Shown: positions 6,351 through 9,234 of the stretch, piece by piece
Position numbering within the stretch: the stretch's first letter is position 1
Layout: each line of letters begins with the position of its first letter
Origin: Nitrosomonas sp.
GTDB taxonomy: Bacteria > Pseudomonadota > Gammaproteobacteria > Burkholderiales > Nitrosomonadaceae
Length of the DNA stretch: 9,234 nt
Reading direction: 5' to 3'
Assembly (NCBI GenBank): GCA_005779435.1
Contig: SXJH01000030.1
Location: 1-9,234, forward strand
Made by a program: the position numbers and the translations under genes
The notes under the pieces: model-generated
What the model was told of the DNA's origin: nothing
The model's input: the letters and a program-made list of their open reading frames with translations, nothing else
The model's database searches: none

Positions 6351-6773
6351 GTCCGTTTCCGTAGCAAACGTGATTTTATTGTACCCCGCCAGCCGCGCCG
6401 CTTCCATCATCGTGATGACCGACTGATGCGTGGCTTTGGCATCGGCATTGATGACCACGAACGGATCCTCCCGGTTGTTGGCTGCGACCAACAAAGCTTC
6501 GCGCAGGCTTTCGATGCTGGCGCCGGATTTAACCGGAACCCGGTTAATGGTGTAATCGCCCAATGCATTCACGGTAATATCGATGCGATTGGGTTTCTCG
6601 ACATTCTGATCCACCGGTTCCGCACTGGTTTGCGGCAAAGTGATTTCGAGTTCGGTAAATTTCGAGTAGGTGGTGGTCACGACCAGAAAAATCAAAATGA
6701 CCAACAACACATCGATCATCGGAACCAGATTGATTTCCGGCTCGTCGTTTTGTTTTCCGCGTTGAAAATTCAT
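6339..6773 (-). CDS. exbD: ExbD/TolR-family biopolymer transport protein
   Basis: This 144-residue inner-membrane protein belongs to the ExbD/TolR family, which forms a proton-driven motor with ExbB/TolQ to power TonB-dependent outer-membrane uptake or envelope upkeep. A short cytoplasmic N-terminus is followed by one transmembrane helix (about 14-35) with the family signature [22 protein letters not shown]. Asp21 corresponds to the essential proton-path aspartate. The periplasmic domain follows (about 45-140), with [14 protein letters not shown] and the conserved [28 protein letters not shown]. The start at 6773 fits the family; the frame stays open 75 nt further up, with no strong ribosome site at any candidate. 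exbB, the usual partner just upstream, is missing: purE diverges there instead. TolR is an alternative name, but the wording is closer to ExbD. Confidence 0.88.
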   Translation of the reverse strand: MNFQRGKQNDEPEINLVPMIDVLLVILIFLVVTTTYSKFTELEITLPQTSAEPVDQNVEKPNRIDITVNALGDYTINRVPVKSGASIESLREALLVAANNREDPFVVINADAKATHQSVITMMEAARLAGYNKITFATETDNPR

Positions 6774-6809
6774 CAGGTACAGGTTATATGTCGATTGAAA
6801 GATAAACGA

Positions 6810-6842
6810 TTGCGCCCCAACGATTTCCATGAACGGGCGCAA
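6810..6842. repeat. 8-bp inverted repeat in the exbD/purE divergent region
   Basis: Perfect arms TTGCGCCC (6810-6817) and GGGCGCAA (6835-6842) enclose a 17-nt spacer in the 197-nt gap between exbD and purE. It may be a regulator site or an RNA hairpin in the exbD leader. It does not match the E. coli PurR box that I know. The rest of this gap is AT-rich and contains no convincing gene. Confidence 0.4.
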
Positions 6843-6887
6843 CGTCAAATCAAATCAGTATAATACCAGTTCTCCATTGAAATAAAC

Positions 6888-6916
6888 GGGACAATTATTA
6901 CGCAGACGAATAAAAT
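6888..6916 (+). promoter_or_regulatory. Candidate sigma-70 promoter for purEKC
   Basis: GGGACA (6888-6893, 4 of 6 matches to TTGACA) and TAAAAT (6911-6916, 5 of 6 matches to TATAAT) are separated by exactly 17 nt, placing transcription start near 6923 and a leader of about 48 nt before purE. A perfect TATAAT also lies at 6859-6864 but has no reasonable -35 partner. The call is by motif only. Confidence 0.35.
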
Positions 6917-6970
6917 AACCCGCCGTTTTAATGACCGACTCACAACGTATCCTTTAAATCTTAAACCGCA

Positions 6971-7459
6971 ATGACCAAACCACTCATCAGCATCGTCATG
7001 GGCAGCAAAAGCGATTGGGATGTGATGCAACATGCCGTCGCCGTATTGAAGGAATTCGATATTCCGTATGAAGCCAAAGTGGTATCCGCGCACCGCACGC
7101 CGGATTTGATGTTCCAGTTTGCCGAAAGCGCGCAAACGCGCGGCATCCAATGCATCATCGCCGGGGCCGGCGGCGCTGCGCACCTACCGGGCATGATCGC
7201 TGCCAAAACCACAGTGCCGGTATTGGGTGTGCCGGTAAATTCCAAATATTTAAAAGGATTGGATTCCATGCTGTCGATCGTGCAAATGCCCAAAGGCATC
7301 CCGGTCGCCACCTTTGCCATCGGCGAAGCCGGCGCGGCCAATGCCGGATTGTTTGCCGTGGCGCTGTTAGCGAATAACGATCAATCCTTACGCGCAAAAC
7401 TGACCGCATTCCGGCAACAACAAACCGATGCTGTCTTGAGCGCAGCGCTGCCGGAATAA
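6971..7459 (+). CDS. purE: N5-carboxyaminoimidazole ribonucleotide mutase (class I PurE)
   Basis: PurE moves the carboxyl group of N5-CAIR to carbon 4, giving CAIR, a middle step of de novo purine synthesis in the cytoplasm. The 162-residue length is typical of the bacterial class I mutase, which works with PurK. Motifs: MGSKSDW (10-16), VVSAHRTPD (37-45) with the catalytic His41, [12 protein letters not shown] (64-75), [22 protein letters not shown] (86-107) and [14 protein letters not shown] (112-125). All active-site residues I know are present. The ATG at 6971 has no clear Shine-Dalgarno sequence. The stop TAA at 7457-7459 shares its last base with the purK ATG, which couples their translation. 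It is probably the first gene of a purEKC operon. Confidence 0.97.
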   Translation: MTKPLISIVMGSKSDWDVMQHAVAVLKEFDIPYEAKVVSAHRTPDLMFQFAESAQTRGIQCIIAGAGGAAHLPGMIAAKTTVPVLGVPVNSKYLKGLDSMLSIVQMPKGIPVATFAIGEAGAANAGLFAVALLANNDQSLRAKLTAFRQQQTDAVLSAALPE

Positions 7460-8592
7460 TGAAAATCATGCCCGGCGCGATGCTCGGCGTCCTCGGCGGC
7501 GGACAGCTTGGCCGCATGTTCGTGCAAGCCGCGCAACAAATGGGTTATTCAGTCACCGTGCTCGATCCCTCGCACGACAGTCCCGCCGGGCGCGTTGCCG
7601 ATGCTTTTATCTGCGCCGATTATGCAGATCGTGCCGCGCTCAAAAAACTCGGCCAGCAATGCGCCGCCGTCACCACCGAATTTGAAAACATCCCCGCCGA
7701 ATCGCTGCGCTGGCTCACGCAATACTGCGTCGTCAGCCCCGATGCCGGCAGCGTATCGATTGCGCAAAACCGCGTGATGGAAAAACGATTCCTGATCGAT
7801 AGCGGGTTTTCCGTGGCATCTTTTGCGGTCATTTCACGACCCGAAGATATTGGCACACACGATGCCGCTCAGTTTCTGCCCGGCATTTTAAAAGTCAGCC
7901 AATTCGGTTACGACGGCAAAGGACAAATCAAGGTTGCCGATGTAACGGAATTGCACGCCGCCTACGCACAATTGAACCACACCGTATGCGTGCTGGAAAA
8001 ATTCATACCGTTGAAAAGCGAGCTATCCGTCGTGGTAGCGCGTGGCAGCGATGGTGAAATCGAAACTTTTCCGGTCGCCGAAAACCGGCATGTCAACGGC
8101 ATCCTCGACATCAGCATCGTCCCGGCCAGAATATCGCCGCAATTGGCCGAGCAAGCGCAAGACATCGCCTGCCGGGTAGCTGAAAAACTGCAATACCGAG
8201 GCGTGCTGTGCGTCGAATTTTTTGTCTTGCACGACGATACCTTATTGATCAACGAAATCGCGCCGCGCCCGCACAACAGCGGCCATTATTCCATCAATGC
8301 CTGCATCACCTCGCAATTCGAACAACAGGTGCGCACGCTATGCGGTTTGCCGCTCGGTTCAACCGCGCAACACAGCGCGGCGGCGATGGTCAATCTGCTC
8401 GGAGATGTATGGCGTAATGGCGATCCTGACTGGAATCAAGTGTTACTGCACCGCTCGGCTAAACTGCATCTGTACGGCAAAACCGAAGCGCGACCAGGCC
8501 GCAAGATGGGACATTTCACCGTACTTAGCACCGATACCGCTACCGCGTTGAGTGAAGCACTGCAAATTAAAAAACGACTCGAATCAAACTGA
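7459..8592 (+). CDS. purK: N5-carboxyaminoimidazole ribonucleotide synthase
   Basis: PurK is an ATP-grasp enzyme that joins bicarbonate to aminoimidazole ribonucleotide using ATP, making the N5-CAIR that PurE then rearranges. The 377-residue length fits the family. The N-terminal nucleotide-fold shows LGVLGGGQLGRMF (9-21) and TTEFENIP (72-79). The ATP-grasp part shows LKVSQFGYDGKGQ (144-156), VLEKFIPLKSELSVVVAR (178-195), the FPVAENRHVNGILD strand (204-217), VLCVEFFV (249-256) and the metal-binding NEIAPRPHNSGHYSI (265-279). The C-terminal lobe carries LHLYGKTEARPGRKMGHFTV (336-355). The ATG at 7459-7461 overlaps the purE stop by one base (TAATG). An in-frame ATG at 7468 is a less likely alternative start. 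purC follows after 9 nt. Confidence 0.97.
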   Translation: MKIMPGAMLGVLGGGQLGRMFVQAAQQMGYSVTVLDPSHDSPAGRVADAFICADYADRAALKKLGQQCAAVTTEFENIPAESLRWLTQYCVVSPDAGSVSIAQNRVMEKRFLIDSGFSVASFAVISRPEDIGTHDAAQFLPGILKVSQFGYDGKGQIKVADVTELHAAYAQLNHTVCVLEKFIPLKSELSVVVARGSDGEIETFPVAENRHVNGILDISIVPARISPQLAEQAQDIACRVAEKLQYRGVLCVEFFVLHDDTLLINEIAPRPHNSGHYSINACITSQFEQQVRTLCGLPLGSTAQHSAAAMVNLLGDVWRNGDPDWNQVLLHRSAKLHLYGKTEARPGRKMGHFTVLSTDTATALSEALQIKKRLESN

Positions 8593-8601
8593 ACCGAAAC
8601 C

Positions 8602-9234
8602 ATGACCTCATCTTCCGCACTGTTTGAAACCACGATCAAAAGCCTGCCGTTTTTACATCGCGGCAAAGTCCGCGACAGTTATGCCGTCGACGACGACAAA
8701 TTATTGATAGTGCAAACCGACCGCCTGTCGGCGTTAGACGTGATCCTGCCGACCGCTGTGCCCGGCAAAGGCAAAATCCTCACCGCATTGTCGCAATTCT
8801 GGTTCGATAAACTTGCGCATATCCTGCCCAACCACCTGACCGGCATCGCGCCGGAATCGGTCGTGGCCGATAATGAACGCAATCAGGTCGAAGGGCGCGC
8901 ATTCGTGATCCGCCGCTTGAAACCGCTGCCGATTGAAGCCATCGTACGCGGCTACGTTGTCGGCTCCGGCTGGAAGGATTATCAGCAAACCGGCGCGATT
9001 TGCGGTATTCCATTGCCTGCCGGATTGAAACTCGCCGACAAACTGCCCGGCGGTGCTATTTTTACGCCATCGACCAAAGCCGCAGCAGGGGCGCACGACG
9101 AGAACATCGCTGTCAGCGAGGTGGAAAAACTGTTAGGCCGGGAATTGACCGCCAAAGTCAGCGCCAAAGCCATCCAGCTCTACTCCGAAGCCGCTGACTA
9201 CGCACTCGCGCGCGGCATCATCATCGCCGACACC
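8602..9234 (+). CDS. purC: SAICAR synthetase, 3' end cut by window edge
   Basis: PurC joins CAIR and aspartate with ATP hydrolysis to form SAICAR, directly after the PurK and PurE reactions. 211 codons are visible and remain open at the right edge; the usual long form is about 290-300 residues, so roughly the last third is missing. Motifs: FLHRGKVRDSYAV (17-29), TDRLSALDVILP (39-50), the IRRLKPLPIEAIVRGYVVGSGW run (positions 103-124) and IFTPSTKAAAGAHDENI (153-169). The spacing fits the long bacterial/yeast-type form rather than the short E. coli type of about 237 residues. The ATG at 8602 lies 9 nt after the purK stop without a strong ribosome site, consistent with translation coupled to purK. 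Confidence 0.95.
   Translation, partial: MTSSSALFETTIKSLPFLHRGKVRDSYAVDDDKLLIVQTDRLSALDVILPTAVPGKGKILTALSQFWFDKLAHILPNHLTGIAPESVVADNERNQVEGRAFVIRRLKPLPIEAIVRGYVVGSGWKDYQQTGAICGIPLPAGLKLADKLPGGAIFTPSTKAAAGAHDENIAVSEVEKLLGRELTAKVSAKAIQLYSEAADYALARGIIIADT

Noticed and set aside
6859..6864. Perfect TATAAT upstream of purE as the main promoter
   Set aside because: No acceptable -35 hexamer lies 16-18 nt upstream. The GGGACA-17-TAAAAT pair closer to purE is a better candidate.
1..9234. CRISPR array, tRNA/rRNA genes, phage or toxin-antitoxin modules, or a new defence system
   Set aside because: No regularly spaced repeats, cloverleaf sequences or relevant domains were seen. Every gene of substantial size belongs to a known housekeeping or signalling family.

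Overview
This 9.2 kb stretch looks like chromosomal core-metabolism DNA from a betaproteobacterium. The protein sequences read most like Nitrosomonas and relatives (ammonia oxidisers), but that is family recognition from memory, not a search. The genes are tightly packed, start and stop cleanly, and show no plasmid, prophage, CRISPR or rRNA/tRNA signal. No gene-free stretch exceeds about 200 bases.

Layout from left to right: (1) The 3' end of trpE (tryptophan synthesis) runs off the left edge on the + strand and converges on a phoR-type sensor histidine kinase on the - strand. A dRS3/REP-like inverted repeat lies between them. (2) phoR diverges from a small + strand DUF971 gene. The stop codon of the DUF971 gene lies inside a 21-nt repeat, and a second copy of this repeat, inverted, lies between trpE and phoR. 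A degenerate, MITE-like intergenic stretch follows (about 2246-2387). (3) Six - strand genes read from right to left with gaps of only 11-61 nt: exbD, sodB, hisG, hisD, a TrmH/SpoU-family RNA methyltransferase, and a small exported NrfJ-like protein. (4) A 197-nt divergent promoter region separates exbD from the + strand purE-purK-purC cluster. purC runs off the right edge.

Functionally, purE, purK and purC make CAIR and SAICAR in de novo purine synthesis. hisG and hisD are the first and last enzymes of histidine synthesis, and HisG draws on PRPP and ATP from the purine supply. sodB protects against superoxide, exbD belongs to proton-motive-force-driven outer-membrane transport, and phoR senses phosphate status. 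Several usual partners are missing next to their genes: trpG beside trpE, phoB beside phoR, exbB beside exbD and ubiE beside the DUF971 gene. This suggests a rearranged chromosome with scattered operons.

I found no convincing new multi-gene system. The most interesting signals are the paired 21-nt repeat with its MITE-like remnant, the sodB-hisG fusion of transcription units, the solitary exbD, and a low-GC methyltransferase gene inside the his run.
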